This document shows, in pieces, positions 26,618-34,694 of a stretch of 64,000 bases of DNA. The stretch is from Prochlorothrix hollandica PCC 9006 = CALU 1027 (GTDB lineage: Bacteria; Cyanobacteriota; Cyanobacteriia; Prochlorotrichales; Prochlorotrichaceae), in contig NZ_KB235941.1 in the NCBI RefSeq assembly GCF_000332315.1, forward strand, positions 175,438 through 239,437, in the 5' to 3' direction. The notes beneath the pieces were generated by a model, which was not told the origin of the DNA, ran no database searches, and saw only the letters and a list, made by a program, of their open reading frames with translations. The stretch's first letter is position 1. Every line of letters starts with the position of its first letter. A program made the translations under genes and the position numbers.

Positions 26618-26845
26618 ATGAGTGATCTCAACCCCCTGCCCTGGATTCAACCGGCCCCTCCCCCCGCTGGCAATGAGGTGGCGGATCAGTTTTTAGCCTA
26701 TGAGTTTTATCGGGAAGTGGAACATCGGGAAGCCTTTGAAGCGCACTGTCGCTGGTATCAGGAACTTGCAGCCCAAAATCGTCGAGATTTAGCAACGATG
26801 CGCCAGGAACCCAACTTTTTTCGGTGGTTTAGCGGTAAAGGCTAG
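26618..26845 (+). CDS. Small cyanobacterial hypothetical protein
   Basis: 75 residues, soluble, no recognisable domain. A Pro-rich N-terminus leads into one long charged helix, EVADQFLAYEFYREVEHREA, followed by YQELAAQNRRDLATMRQEP and a tail FFRWFSGKG. The amphipathic pattern and codon use look genuine. No operon partner is present. Confidence 0.55.
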   Translation: MSDLNPLPWIQPAPPPAGNEVADQFLAYEFYREVEHREAFEAHCRWYQELAAQNRRDLATMRQEPNFFRWFSGKG

Positions 26846-27003
26846 AACCCACTCCCGAATCCAGGGGCAGGGTACCGCCATGCAATGCCGAAGAACTGAA
26901 AGCCGCTTGACTGACAAAACGCCTGCAAGGCTCATGTTCCCGTAGGTTGGGTTGATCTGGGAACCATGTTGGGTTCGTTGTCACCACCTCCCAGGGCGAA
27001 ACC

Positions 27004-27286
27004 GTAACTATTCAGGGGGGGACGAAGTGAGTAGGGTTTCAGCCCCACGATCGCCGGTCAAGACCGTCTCAAAGGGGTTCAGTTTACTGGGGAACCCTCG
27101 ACCTCGGGTAGGGTTCTTGCCCCCGTGCCGACCCTCTTGGCGACCCACAGCCGGGGCAACCACGGGGGGATTGCCCCTACCAAAATCGGGGAATCTGCCC
27201 AGGTGAAATAGACCCTCTCCAATCGCCTCAGGTCTGTTTTCTGAAGCCTGAAACCCTCATTCTCCCGTGACCCCCTGAATAATTAC
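27004..27286 (+). mobile_element. Family C element with 9-bp target duplication
   Basis: Left end GTAACTATTCAGGGGG, right end the inverted form (CCCCCTGAATAATTAC). An internal palindrome GGGGCAACCAC...GATTGCCCC is visible. Perfect direct repeats GGCGAAACC flank it at 26995-27003 and 27287-27295. It interrupts the dispersed GGTTGGGTT...GCGAAACCCAAC repeat. Confidence 0.85.
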
Positions 27287-27500
27287 GGCGAAACCCAACA
27301 GCCAGTTTTGTCAGGTCCCTTGTTGGGTTTCGTTCCTCTACCCAACCTACAAAGCCCATATTCCCGTAGGTTGGGTAGAGCCTTGCGAAACCCAACACAA
27401 CCATTGTGGCTGTTGCATTGTGGCTGTTGCATTGTGGCTGTTGCATTGTGGCTGTTGCAGGGTGGCTGTTGGGTTTCGTGCCTCTAGCCAACCTACAGCG
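27287..27500. repeat. GTTGGGTTTCG / CCAACCTACG dispersed repeat cluster with a 15-bp tandem array
   Basis: Several copies of GAAACCCAAC and TAGGTTGGGT lie in both orientations. Inside (27404-27466) are four units of GCATTGTGGCTGTTG. No gene is supported between the family C element and the hli terminator. Confidence 0.65.
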
Positions 27501-27539
27501 ACCCTCTTTTGCCAGTCAACCAGGACTGCACGTCAGGGC

Positions 27540-27570
27540 AAAAAAAAAGACCCTGTGCTCTTACAGGGTC
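27540..27570 (-). terminator. Rho-independent terminator of the Hli gene
   Basis: On the minus strand GACCCTGT-AAGAGC-ACAGGGTC (perfect 8-bp stem) is followed by nine T residues, 85 bp after the hli stop. Confidence 0.88.
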
Positions 27571-27654
27571 ATTCGTCTATCTATCTGTCTGCCTAGGCGG
27601 AACAAAGAACAAATGCTCTTTGGCTATGGCCCAGGAACATAGCGGGATTAGTGC

Positions 27655-27798
27655 TTACATCAAGCCCAGTTGGGACAGGATGCCTTGGCCGGTCAGCAAT
27701 TCAGTGGCCAGACCGATGACGAAGCCCAACATAGCCAGACGGCCATTCCAGGTTTCGGCCAGATTGTTGAAGCCGTACTTGCTTTCTTGCTTTTCCAT
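27655..27798 (-). CDS. One-helix high-light-inducible protein (Hlip/SCP)
   Basis: 47 residues. Ends: ATG at 27798 with GGAG upstream, TAA at 27655. The chlorophyll-binding helix is complete: AETWNGRLAMLGFVIGLATE matches the ExxNGRxAMxGF Hlip signature, with E15, N18 and R20 as the chlorophyll and salt-bridge residues. Hlips sit in thylakoids beside photosystem II assembly or chlorophyll synthase complexes and protect from excess light. The gene has its own promoter with an HLR1-like site and its own terminator, so it is monocistronic. Confidence 0.92.
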   Translation of the reverse strand: MEKQESKYGFNNLAETWNGRLAMLGFVIGLATELLTGQGILSQLGLM

Positions 27799-27918
27799 GA
27801 TTCGTGTCTCCAATTCGTGAAGTGTTAGCGCAACCCCTAGGTAGGCTGAACCCTGAGGCGGGTCTGACCCTACAGCGAGGATGAGGTTTACTGTTGAGGT
27901 TTATCCTTGCTTGGAGCT

Positions 27919-27948
27919 ATAGTAACGTAACTTTACAAAAAGTTGCAA
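27919..27948 (-). promoter_or_regulatory. Hli promoter with overlapping HLR1-like (RpaB) site
   Basis: On the minus strand -35 TTGCAA (27943-27948) and -10 TACTAT (27919-27924) are separated by 18 bp, placing the start near 27911. On the plus strand TTTACAAAAAGTTGCA (27932-27947) matches the HLR1 consensus (G/T)TTACAWWNN(G/T)TTACA with one mismatch. RpaB binds HLR1 in light-responsive promoters; binding here is inferred. Confidence 0.6.
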
Positions 27949-28034
27949 CATTTCTTTAGAAAGATTGACAAAGATTGGTGACAATCAAAGAAACGTATCC
28001 GAGACTACCAGCGTTCCCCACGGGATACTGACCC

Positions 28035-28125
28035 TCCAACCCGATCCCTCCAACCCGATCCCTCCAACCCGATCCCTCCAACCCGATACCTTCAACCCGA
28101 TACCTTCAACCCGATCCCTTCACCT
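28035..28125. repeat. 14-bp tandem repeat (CCCTCCAACCCGAT), 6 units
   Basis: Six units with drift (the last ones read ACCTTCAACCCGAT), ending about 18 bp before the ccdA start. Confidence 0.9.
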
Positions 28126-28142
28126 CACTCTGTTTGAAACCC

Positions 28143-28880
28143 ATGTTTGAAACCCTCCAAACCCGTTTCTATGGCCTAGAACAACTGGCCAACCAGTGGG
28201 TCAATGGTCAGCTTACCCACATCAGCCCCGTCAGCATTGGGGTCTTGATGGTGGCTGGATTAATGACCAGCCTCACCCCCTGCATGTTGTCCATGCTGCC
28301 CCTCACCCTGGGCTACATTGGCGGCTATGCCTCAGAGAACCGCTGGGGAGCAGCCCAACAGTCCGCTTGGTTCGCCCTGGGCTTGGCGACCACCCTGGCG
28401 GCCCTAGGTATTGGGGCAGCGGCCTTGGGACGAGTCTATGGTCAAATTGGCTGGGGCTTTTCTGTGGCTGTGAGTTTGGTGGCCATTGTCATGGGTCTCA
28501 ACTTATTAGAGGTGTTGCCCCTGCGGTTGCCCAACTTGGGGGGGGTGGAACAAATTCCCGCCCACTGGCCCCCTAGCCTGCGCTCCTATGGCTTGGGGTT
28601 GACCTTTGGTCTGGTGGCATCCCCCTGTAGCACCCCTGTTTTAGCTACCATCCTGGCTTGGATTTCCGCCTCCCAGGATCCCTGGCTGGGGGGCGTGCTG
28701 CTCCTGGCCTATGGGGTGGGGTATGTGTTGCCCCTGGTGTTGGCAGGAACCTTTGTGGCCACCCTGAAGGGGCTGCTATCCCTGCGGCGCTGGTCTGGCT
28801 GGATTACTCCCACCAGCGGGGTCGTGTTGCTGATGTTTGGGGTCTTTTCCCTGTTGTCGCGGGTGGTGGCTATGGGCTAA
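28143..28880 (+). CDS. ccdA: CcdA/DsbD-type thiol-disulfide transmembrane protein
   Basis: 245 residues from the ATG at 28143. Six membrane helices carry the paired cysteines of CcdA: one in LMTSLTPCMLSMLPLTLGY and one in LTFGLVASPCSTPVLATIL, each next to a proline. CcdA carries reductant across the thylakoid membrane to keep apocytochrome c haem sites reduced, serving cytochrome f and c6 maturation (System II with Ccs1/CcsA). The Ccs partners are not nearby. The next gene starts 87 bp downstream on the same strand. Confidence 0.88.
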   Translation: MFETLQTRFYGLEQLANQWVNGQLTHISPVSIGVLMVAGLMTSLTPCMLSMLPLTLGYIGGYASENRWGAAQQSAWFALGLATTLAALGIGAAALGRVYGQIGWGFSVAVSLVAIVMGLNLLEVLPLRLPNLGGVEQIPAHWPPSLRSYGLGLTFGLVASPCSTPVLATILAWISASQDPWLGGVLLLAYGVGYVLPLVLAGTFVATLKGLLSLRRWSGWITPTSGVVLLMFGVFSLLSRVVAMG

Positions 28881-28967
28881 GGCCATGGTTTAATCCCATG
28901 GATGAAGGCCATGGATTTCGGCAATCCGTGATATTTTTCAGGGGATGCTGTTGCCTGTTCCCCAGCT

Positions 28968-30809
28968 ATGCCTGATTTTATGTGTCCTGATCCTAGTCCC
29001 CAACCCTCTGGTCTCGATCGATCGCGGCGGCAGGGGATTACAGTGCTGCTCGCCGTGGGGATTCTTCTGGGAACTGCCCCCAGTTTGGCGGCCCAGTCTA
29101 GCCCTGGGTTGACGGTCTCTGAACTGACCTCGCTACAGCTAGCCCAGGCTACGTCTCCCCTCAGCCAAGCCTGGGAGTTGTATAACGCTGAACAGTATGC
29201 TGAGGCGATCGCCCAGTTCCAAGCCGCGATCGCCGCTGATGCCGCCGACCCTAAACCCCATTGGGGGCTAACCCTCTGTTACAACAAACTCCGCCAGTAC
29301 CCCCAGGCTCAAGGGGCGTTGGATCAAGCTGTTGCCTTGGATCCCGCCCTGGGTTTTACCTCCCCTGAGACCTACAACAGTCTGCGGACCACGATCGCTA
29401 AAAATCTACAACGTCCCCAGACCTCGGCTCCCAGGGCGGATGCAGATCCCGCTGCCGGGAGTTCTACTGCTGATACCCCTCGCCAACGCCAAGATCTGAT
29501 CGCCGCCTTAGTCCAAGGCTCCACCTATGTGGCTCCTGCCATGGTTTCGGTGGTTAATCTGGCGGATCTCGATCGCGCCGCCCAAGCCCTAGAACCCTTC
29601 ACCGTCAAATTTGTGATTGTTCCCACCGTCACCGGGGAACGGCAAACCTATGGGCAAGAAGTTTTCCAAGCCCTGAATCTGTCCTATGGAGCCGTGATTG
29701 TGGCCACGGAGCGGGGGGTGGATGTCTATGGGGATGGCTTGACGGCGGATCAGGCCACGGCTCTGGCCCAAGGCAGTCAGGTCAACTTTACCGCCACGGA
29801 TTACACCTCAGGCTTGTTGCAACTGGCTCAAGCGGCCCAAGCGGCCTCCCCGGCTCCCGCAAAACCCTTACCGGTTTGGACCTGGGGCTTGGGGGCTGGG
29901 GTGTTAGGGGTCGGAGCATGGGGGGTGCAGCGCCGCCGCCAACGTGGTTTACAGCAAAAAATTAAGGAACTGGAAGCCCTGCGCTATCAGGTTTCTGAAC
30001 AGTTGGACGATCGTCAAAACTATCTGCGGGTGTTGCCCGATGCTGCCAACACCACCGAGGCCCAACGCTTGTTACATCAGGTGAGCGCTCAGTTTATTGA
30101 TGCCTCGGACGGGCTGGATCAACCCCCCCGCACTTGGAAAGCGGTGCAAGCCCTTGAAACCCAACTGCAAGCAGCCCTCGTGACCCTACGCCAGGTGCAG
30201 TCTGCCCTCGATCGCGCCAGTGGCCAACCTGCCGCCACCACTCCCCAGGCTGATGCCCAGGGCGATCCCTATGCCACTCCCCAGACCGACACCCAGGGCA
30301 CCTGCTTTTTCTGCTCCCGTCCCCTGGCCCTAGATCTGCTGCAACCCAGGACCTTGAATCTGAAACCCCGATCGCGGCGGGTGCTCTGTTGTCCCTCCTG
30401 TGCGGCCCAGGTGGACACCGATACGCCCCCCAAGCTGCGGACGGTGCGAGACGGCGATCGTTACCGGCCCTGGTATCAAAGCAATAACTATGACCCCTAT
30501 CGGGATTACTACCGCTACGATCGCGATTGGCACAGCACTAAAGTCTATGATCTGGAGATTGACCTCGATCAGGACGATACCACCCTGCAACAGGTGGTTA
30601 TTTTCGCCGATCAGACCCAATATCGCGATTACCAAGTGCAACAGGTGGAACAAAATCAGGACTGGCAACCCTCGCCAGCCAGGGATCCCGACCCTGGGGA
30701 AACCTCCTCCGAAACCGATTTCTTTTGGGCCAGTGACCCGTCCTCCTCGGAGCCAGAGGTGGACGAGATCCCAGAGGTGACGGATTTCTTCCAGCAGGAT
30801 CCCTCCTGA
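28968..30809 (+). CDS. Large membrane protein with TPR, TPM-like domain and zinc ribbon
   Basis: 613 residues. Parts in order: signal sequence (about 22-42), TPR-like region (about 65-125; AWELYNAEQYAEAIAQF), TPM-like lumenal domain (about 175-280), membrane helix (about 305-323; VWTWGLGAGVLGVGAWGV), coiled coil (about 326-400), a four-cysteine zinc-ribbon-like module (CFFC...CCPSC, about 446-485), and an acidic, Tyr/Asp-rich tail (YDPYRDYYRYDRDW). TPM domains occur in Psb32, a photosystem II repair factor; that role is not shown here. It ends 6 bp before the glycosyltransferase gene. Confidence 0.6.
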   Translation: MPDFMCPDPSPQPSGLDRSRRQGITVLLAVGILLGTAPSLAAQSSPGLTVSELTSLQLAQATSPLSQAWELYNAEQYAEAIAQFQAAIAADAADPKPHWGLTLCYNKLRQYPQAQGALDQAVALDPALGFTSPETYNSLRTTIAKNLQRPQTSAPRADADPAAGSSTADTPRQRQDLIAALVQGSTYVAPAMVSVVNLADLDRAAQALEPFTVKFVIVPTVTGERQTYGQEVFQALNLSYGAVIVATERGVDVYGDGLTADQATALAQGSQVNFTATDYTSGLLQLAQAAQAASPAPAKPLPVWTWGLGAGVLGVGAWGVQRRRQRGLQQKIKELEALRYQVSEQLDDRQNYLRVLPDAANTTEAQRLLHQVSAQFIDASDGLDQPPRTWKAVQALETQLQAALVTLRQVQSALDRASGQPAATTPQADAQGDPYATPQTDTQGTCFFCSRPLALDLLQPRTLNLKPRSRRVLCCPSCAAQVDTDTPPKLRTVRDGDRYRPWYQSNNYDPYRDYYRYDRDWHSTKVYDLEIDLDQDDTTLQQVVIFADQTQYRDYQVQQVEQNQDWQPSPARDPDPGETSSETDFFWASDPSSSEPEVDEIPEVTDFFQQDPS

Positions 30810-30815
30810 GGGGGG

Positions 30816-31919
30816 ATGATGCTATCTCGACGCTGGCTTTTCTATGCGGTCAATGGCTTAGGCTTGGGGCACCTGACCCGTACCCTGGCCTTGGCGCGAC
30901 AACTGCGACGGCGATCGCCCCAGAGCCAATTCCTGTTCCTCACCACCTCCGAAGCGGACGGTATTCTCTGGCAAGAGGGCTTTGCCAGTGTTAAGTTGCC
31001 CTCCCGCATGGCGGCGAAACCCAGTGGTCTGCGCTATGGCAGCTATAATCGCCTGATCCACACCGTTGTAGTTAATACCATTGCCGCCTTTCAGCCCCAT
31101 GTGCTGGTGGTGGATACCTTTCCCGCTGGATCGGCCCAGGAACTGTTGCCGGTTTTACGCTGGGACGGCAAGCGAGTTTTCATCTACCGGGAGCAGAAGG
31201 CGGAAGTTTGCACGGATCCCTGGTTTCAGCAACTTCTGGCACTTTATGACCAGATTCTGATTCCCCACAGCCCCGGAGAGCTGGAGCTACCCCTGCCCCC
31301 CGATGTGCCGGTGCAGTGGACTGGACCCATGGTGGTGCGCGATCGCAGCGAAGCCCTGGATCCCCAAGCCGCCTGCGATCGCCTGGGGCTACCTCGCGAT
31401 CGTCCCTTGATCTATGTGGGCTTTGGGGGGGGCGGTGACCCGGATTATGGTTCCCTCCTCCAGTGGGTGTTAACCCAAGCCCCCGATTTTCCCCAGTGGC
31501 AGTTTGTGGCGGCCCAGCCCCCCCTCGGTCGGTTGAATCTCGATATCTTGCCCCAAAGCCCTAATATCAGCATGATTCGCTACTATCCTCTGGCAGAGTG
31601 CTGGTCTGCCTTCCAGGGGGCTATTTCTGCTGCTGGTTACAATACGGTGGCGGAACTGTTGCACCATCAGGTGCCGACCCTCTGGGTGCCCCTGAAGCGG
31701 GGGGTGGATGCCCAGGATCAGCGGGTCGATCGGCTGGTGGCCCAGGGCTGGGGCTGGCGGGTCGATCCCCAGGATACGACGGCCCTGGAGATGGCGTTGC
31801 AGGCTTTGACTGACACGGGGGCGCGATCGGCCAAACGCCACGCCCTCGCTACGTTGGATCAGGGCAATGGGGCGATCGTTGCCGCCGATACCCTCTGCTC
31901 CTGGCTGGGTCTCCCCTAA
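30816..31919 (+). CDS. MurG-like family 28 glycosyltransferase
   Basis: 367 residues, GT-B fold. The N-terminal domain opens FYAVNGLGLGHLTRTLALARQ with the glycine-rich acceptor loop. The C-terminal nucleotide-sugar site is IYVGFGGGGDPDYGS, then GAISAAGYNTVAELLHHQVPT and the VDAQDQRVDRLV stretch. It resembles MurG and lipid glycosyltransferases, but the acceptor is unknown. Co-directional with the TPM-like gene (6-bp gap) and probably co-transcribed. Two ATGs are adjacent (30816, 30819). Confidence 0.8.
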   Translation: MMLSRRWLFYAVNGLGLGHLTRTLALARQLRRRSPQSQFLFLTTSEADGILWQEGFASVKLPSRMAAKPSGLRYGSYNRLIHTVVVNTIAAFQPHVLVVDTFPAGSAQELLPVLRWDGKRVFIYREQKAEVCTDPWFQQLLALYDQILIPHSPGELELPLPPDVPVQWTGPMVVRDRSEALDPQAACDRLGLPRDRPLIYVGFGGGGDPDYGSLLQWVLTQAPDFPQWQFVAAQPPLGRLNLDILPQSPNISMIRYYPLAECWSAFQGAISAAGYNTVAELLHHQVPTLWVPLKRGVDAQDQRVDRLVAQGWGWRVDPQDTTALEMALQALTDTGARSAKRHALATLDQGNGAIVAADTLCSWLGLP

Positions 31920-31976
31920 CCCCGCGATCGTGACCGACCCTTTCCCCTCTCGGTCATCTTCTCAACAGGTCATTAA

Positions 31977-32038
31977 ATAGGACGACCAAACAGGACGACC
32001 AAACAGGACGACCAAACAGGACGACCAAACAGGACGAC
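31977..32038. repeat. 13-bp tandem repeat (AGGACGACCAAAC), 5 units
   Basis: Five nearly perfect units in the 205-bp gap before the membrane protein at 32125. Confidence 0.9.
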
Positions 32039-32124
32039 TGTAAAAGTGGGACAGGCCGGGGGACGATCGACCGTCATTGTTTCCAAGATGCAGCCAGATA
32101 GCTCACCGCTGAACTGGTTACACC

Positions 32125-33261
32125 ATGACTCACTCCCCTAAATCCCCCTGGCTTTCCCTGGCCTTCGGCCTGTTGCTCTGCCTAGGACTGGCACTGGCCA
32201 GCCTGACCCTAGCGCCTACCCCCGCCCTGGCGGAGTCTGTGTCTGCCCAAGGGGCGATCGTCGTCATCAATGATCTGGAAGATCGGGCCATCCTGGCTCC
32301 CCCCGTGGCGACGGCCCAGCGCCAGTACTACCAAACCCACCCCACCGCCTTCCCTCCTAGTCTCTGGTCACGGGTGCAGGGGGTGGTCACCTTTGCCAAC
32401 GTTATCTGGGTTTTGGCCAGCCTGCTGCTAGTGGCAGCGTTGGCCTGGTTGGGGGGGCTATACTTCCTGGCTCTGCTGATGGCCGTTCCCCTGGTGGTCT
32501 ACGAAGCACTGGCCTATGGCTGTAGCCTGGGTCTGATGATCTACAGTCCCAGCGAATTTGGTGCCCTGCCCGGTTGCCTGGGGTTTGCCGGCACCTGGGC
32601 CTGGTCTACGGTGCGCCACCACGATCGCCTTCGGCTCCTCTATCAGCGCTGGCACTGGGATCCGATCGTGGTCTACAGTACCGTGCTCACCCTCGTCTGG
32701 GGCGCGGCGACCCTCTGGCAGCAGAGCACCGTCCTAGGGTTCATTACCGTCATTGCCCTGGAAGCCTGTGTGGGATTTTTCATTGGGGTTATGCCCGGTG
32801 TCTATAGCCTAGGGTTCCGCTCCCGTGACCTGGTGCCCCGCGCTGTTATCGTCTCCCTGGGGTTACTGCTGGCCTATGTGCCCTTATCCCAAGGCTGGAT
32901 CCAATGGTCTCCCGCCCGTCTCTTTCAGCCCGGTGTTTTGTTTGTGGGCACCTTTGTCTATTACATTGGCCTGTTGATCTGGTCCGCCAAGTGGTACGGC
33001 CACGATCGCCCGCGCATCTATGGCATCCTCCAAGGGTTCACCATCCTCTCCGGCATCGCCGCCCTCTATCTGGGGAGTCTTTGGGGAATCCAGCAACTCC
33101 AGGGCATTGGTGGCACCTTTTTTGGGTTGTACCTGCTGGAGAAATATTTTGAACTGCCCTGGGGTCAGAAATCCCTGGCTTGGGCTACCCTGGGTTTGGC
33201 CCTGTTGTTGGGCACCCTGGCCGGGGTGATGCGCCACTATCCCCAGTATTTTCTGGTTTAA
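32125..33261 (+). CDS. Polytopic membrane protein of unknown function
   Basis: 378 residues. A signal peptide (about 1-36, cleavage near ALAES) is followed by a short lumenal segment and about nine membrane helices, for example FANVIWVLASLLLVAALAWL, AVIVSLGLLLAYVPLSQGW and ILQGFTILSGIAALYLGSLW. No family motif is recognised. Signal peptide plus multiple helices suggests an envelope or thylakoid protein. It may be co-directional with the glycosyltransferase, but the repeat array lies between them. Confidence 0.6.
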   Translation: MTHSPKSPWLSLAFGLLLCLGLALASLTLAPTPALAESVSAQGAIVVINDLEDRAILAPPVATAQRQYYQTHPTAFPPSLWSRVQGVVTFANVIWVLASLLLVAALAWLGGLYFLALLMAVPLVVYEALAYGCSLGLMIYSPSEFGALPGCLGFAGTWAWSTVRHHDRLRLLYQRWHWDPIVVYSTVLTLVWGAATLWQQSTVLGFITVIALEACVGFFIGVMPGVYSLGFRSRDLVPRAVIVSLGLLLAYVPLSQGWIQWSPARLFQPGVLFVGTFVYYIGLLIWSAKWYGHDRPRIYGILQGFTILSGIAALYLGSLWGIQQLQGIGGTFFGLYLLEKYFELPWGQKSLAWATLGLALLLGTLAGVMRHYPQYFLV

Positions 33262-33272
33262 TCTTGCCTACT

Positions 33273-33312
33273 TTGTCGTACCGTGACGACTTCACGATGT
33301 TTGGGTCGCTAC
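33273..33312 (-). repeat. Family D fragment
   Basis: TTGTCGTACCGTGACGACTT...GTTTGGGTCGCTACC is the reverse of the left part of family D. Confidence 0.55.
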
Positions 33313-33390
33313 CAAAATTCCGTAGGGGTGTGGTTTGCGCGCCCAATCCAAAATTTTTTGTCAGTCAACCAGACCGTCCAACCAGACCAT

Positions 33391-34089
33391 CTACATGAAC
33401 CTGGCTGGGGGGTGGGACAAGGGTTGGGTCAGACAGTACCCCACGATCGCCTTCAAAATTTGGACAATGGCCACGGCTTCCGTTTTCTCCCCATATTCCC
33501 GCGAGGCCATCACCTGCAAGCGGGGACGTTCCGACTCCAAGCCCGTTACCCTGGCCCGCACAAAAGTCCAGGTATCTGCAATGGTATAGCAGCCAAAAAC
33601 CGTCTGGGGATCGGCTCCGTTTCCATACCCACTGCCCCAATTCATCTGGGCCGCTGCCAGCAATTGTCCATAAAGCTGAAAAACAGGGTTGTGACCAGCC
33701 ACTCCCCGCGTTGCCTCCACCATGACCAGATAGGGGGTTTCCAAGCGCCCCCACACACTTTGGCCCAAGACCCCATCCACCACTCCCTCCAGGTAAAAGT
33801 GGCCATAGGATGCAGCCACAGCGACTTCCGCCCAAGCCCGCACCTGGCCCTGTTCCGCCAACATCATCAGGGGATAAATGGCCCGCGCCCAAATCGTTGC
33901 TTCATTGAACAGGTGAACTTTTTCTTGGACAATGTGCAGCAGAACCTGTTGAATTTGTTGCTGTTCCAGGGCTGTGAGGGGTACGGTCTCCGGTTTTAGT
34001 TCTGCTTCCCAGGGAAAATCGATTTCCTCCAACTGCACACACTGGTGCAGGTCAGACAGAGACAGGCTGGAAAGGTTGAGGCGCAGCAT
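33391..34089 (-). CDS. Hypothetical protein, cyanobacterial type
   Basis: 232 residues from the ATG at 34089; the frame opens at a TTG two codons earlier. No membrane segment or signal peptide. A helical N-terminal half (LRLNLSSLSLSDLHQCVQLEE, TALEQQQIQQVLLHIVQEKV) precedes a beta-rich C-terminal half (VFGCYTIADTWTFVRARVTGL). I do not recognise a domain, so no function is offered. A family D fragment lies downstream. Confidence 0.55.
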   Translation of the reverse strand: MLRLNLSSLSLSDLHQCVQLEEIDFPWEAELKPETVPLTALEQQQIQQVLLHIVQEKVHLFNEATIWARAIYPLMMLAEQGQVRAWAEVAVAASYGHFYLEGVVDGVLGQSVWGRLETPYLVMVEATRGVAGHNPVFQLYGQLLAAAQMNWGSGYGNGADPQTVFGCYTIADTWTFVRARVTGLESERPRLQVMASREYGEKTEAVAIVQILKAIVGYCLTQPLSHPPARFM

Positions 34090-34242
34090 GGTCAAAGGCG
34101 TAGTATGGGGAGACGATCGAGGGTCACCGACGGTCAGATCGATAACATGGGTCAGTAGGCTGGGTAAAATAAACGGGGTTAAAAGTGGCTGAAACCCTTA
34201 CTCCGTCGTCACCTCTACCTCGGATTCATTATCCTGACCTAA

Positions 34243-34266
34243 CTATCCCAGCTTAAGTTGATACCC
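34243..34266 (+). mobile_element. Family B half-element (right end only)
   Basis: CTATCCCAGCTTAAGTTGATACCC: the right 24 bp of family B, breaking at the hairpin arm. It abuts the ABC-exporter fragment. Confidence 0.65.
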
Positions 34267-34271
34267 CTTCC

Positions 34272-34440
34272 CTAAAGATAACGGTTGGCTTGCCGCGTAA
34301 ACATGGCGTGGTAAATTCCCCCCAACATTCCCCCCAACTCCATGAGGTGGCCATGGCTCCCCTCTTCTGCCACCTGCCTTTGTTCCATGACCACAATGCG
34401 ATCGGCCAGTTTCGCCAAAGCCATAAGGTCTCCCACAGGC
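34272..34440 (-). pseudogene. C-terminal fragment of an ABC exporter ATPase
   Basis: The minus-strand frame ending at TAG (34272) reads LADRIVVMEQRQVAEEGSHG then HLMELGGMLGGIYHAMFTRQ. This is the D-loop/H-loop-distal end of an MsbA-like ABC exporter (ADRIVVLEQGRVVEEGSHEELL). Walker A, the signature motif and the membrane domain are absent upstream, where the frame soon loses similarity. It is a gene remnant, probably cut by a deletion, next to the half family B element. Confidence 0.7.
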
Positions 34441-34694
34441 CCATATCCCCCTTAAATCCATAGCTTTCTAGCATCAAGGGCCGGGGCTGGAGGGGGGTCC
34501 AGGGGGATGGAAGAGGGGGGGAAAGATTGCATGGCGATGTGGATCCGGCTGGGGGAACCTTGGGGTAGATGTCCTCTGCCTACCACCCCACAGCCGGAAA
34601 AGTAGCAAATGCGGATATATTTTGGGTCAGCTTTAGGATATGATCGAGTTTATCACTAGGTATTTATTCTTGTAGATACAGAGGGGAAGACGCA

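Noticed and set aside
28035-28125. Tandem repeats as a CRISPR array
   Set aside because: Units are head-to-tail without unique spacers, so these and the other arrays are STRR-type tandem repeats, not CRISPR.
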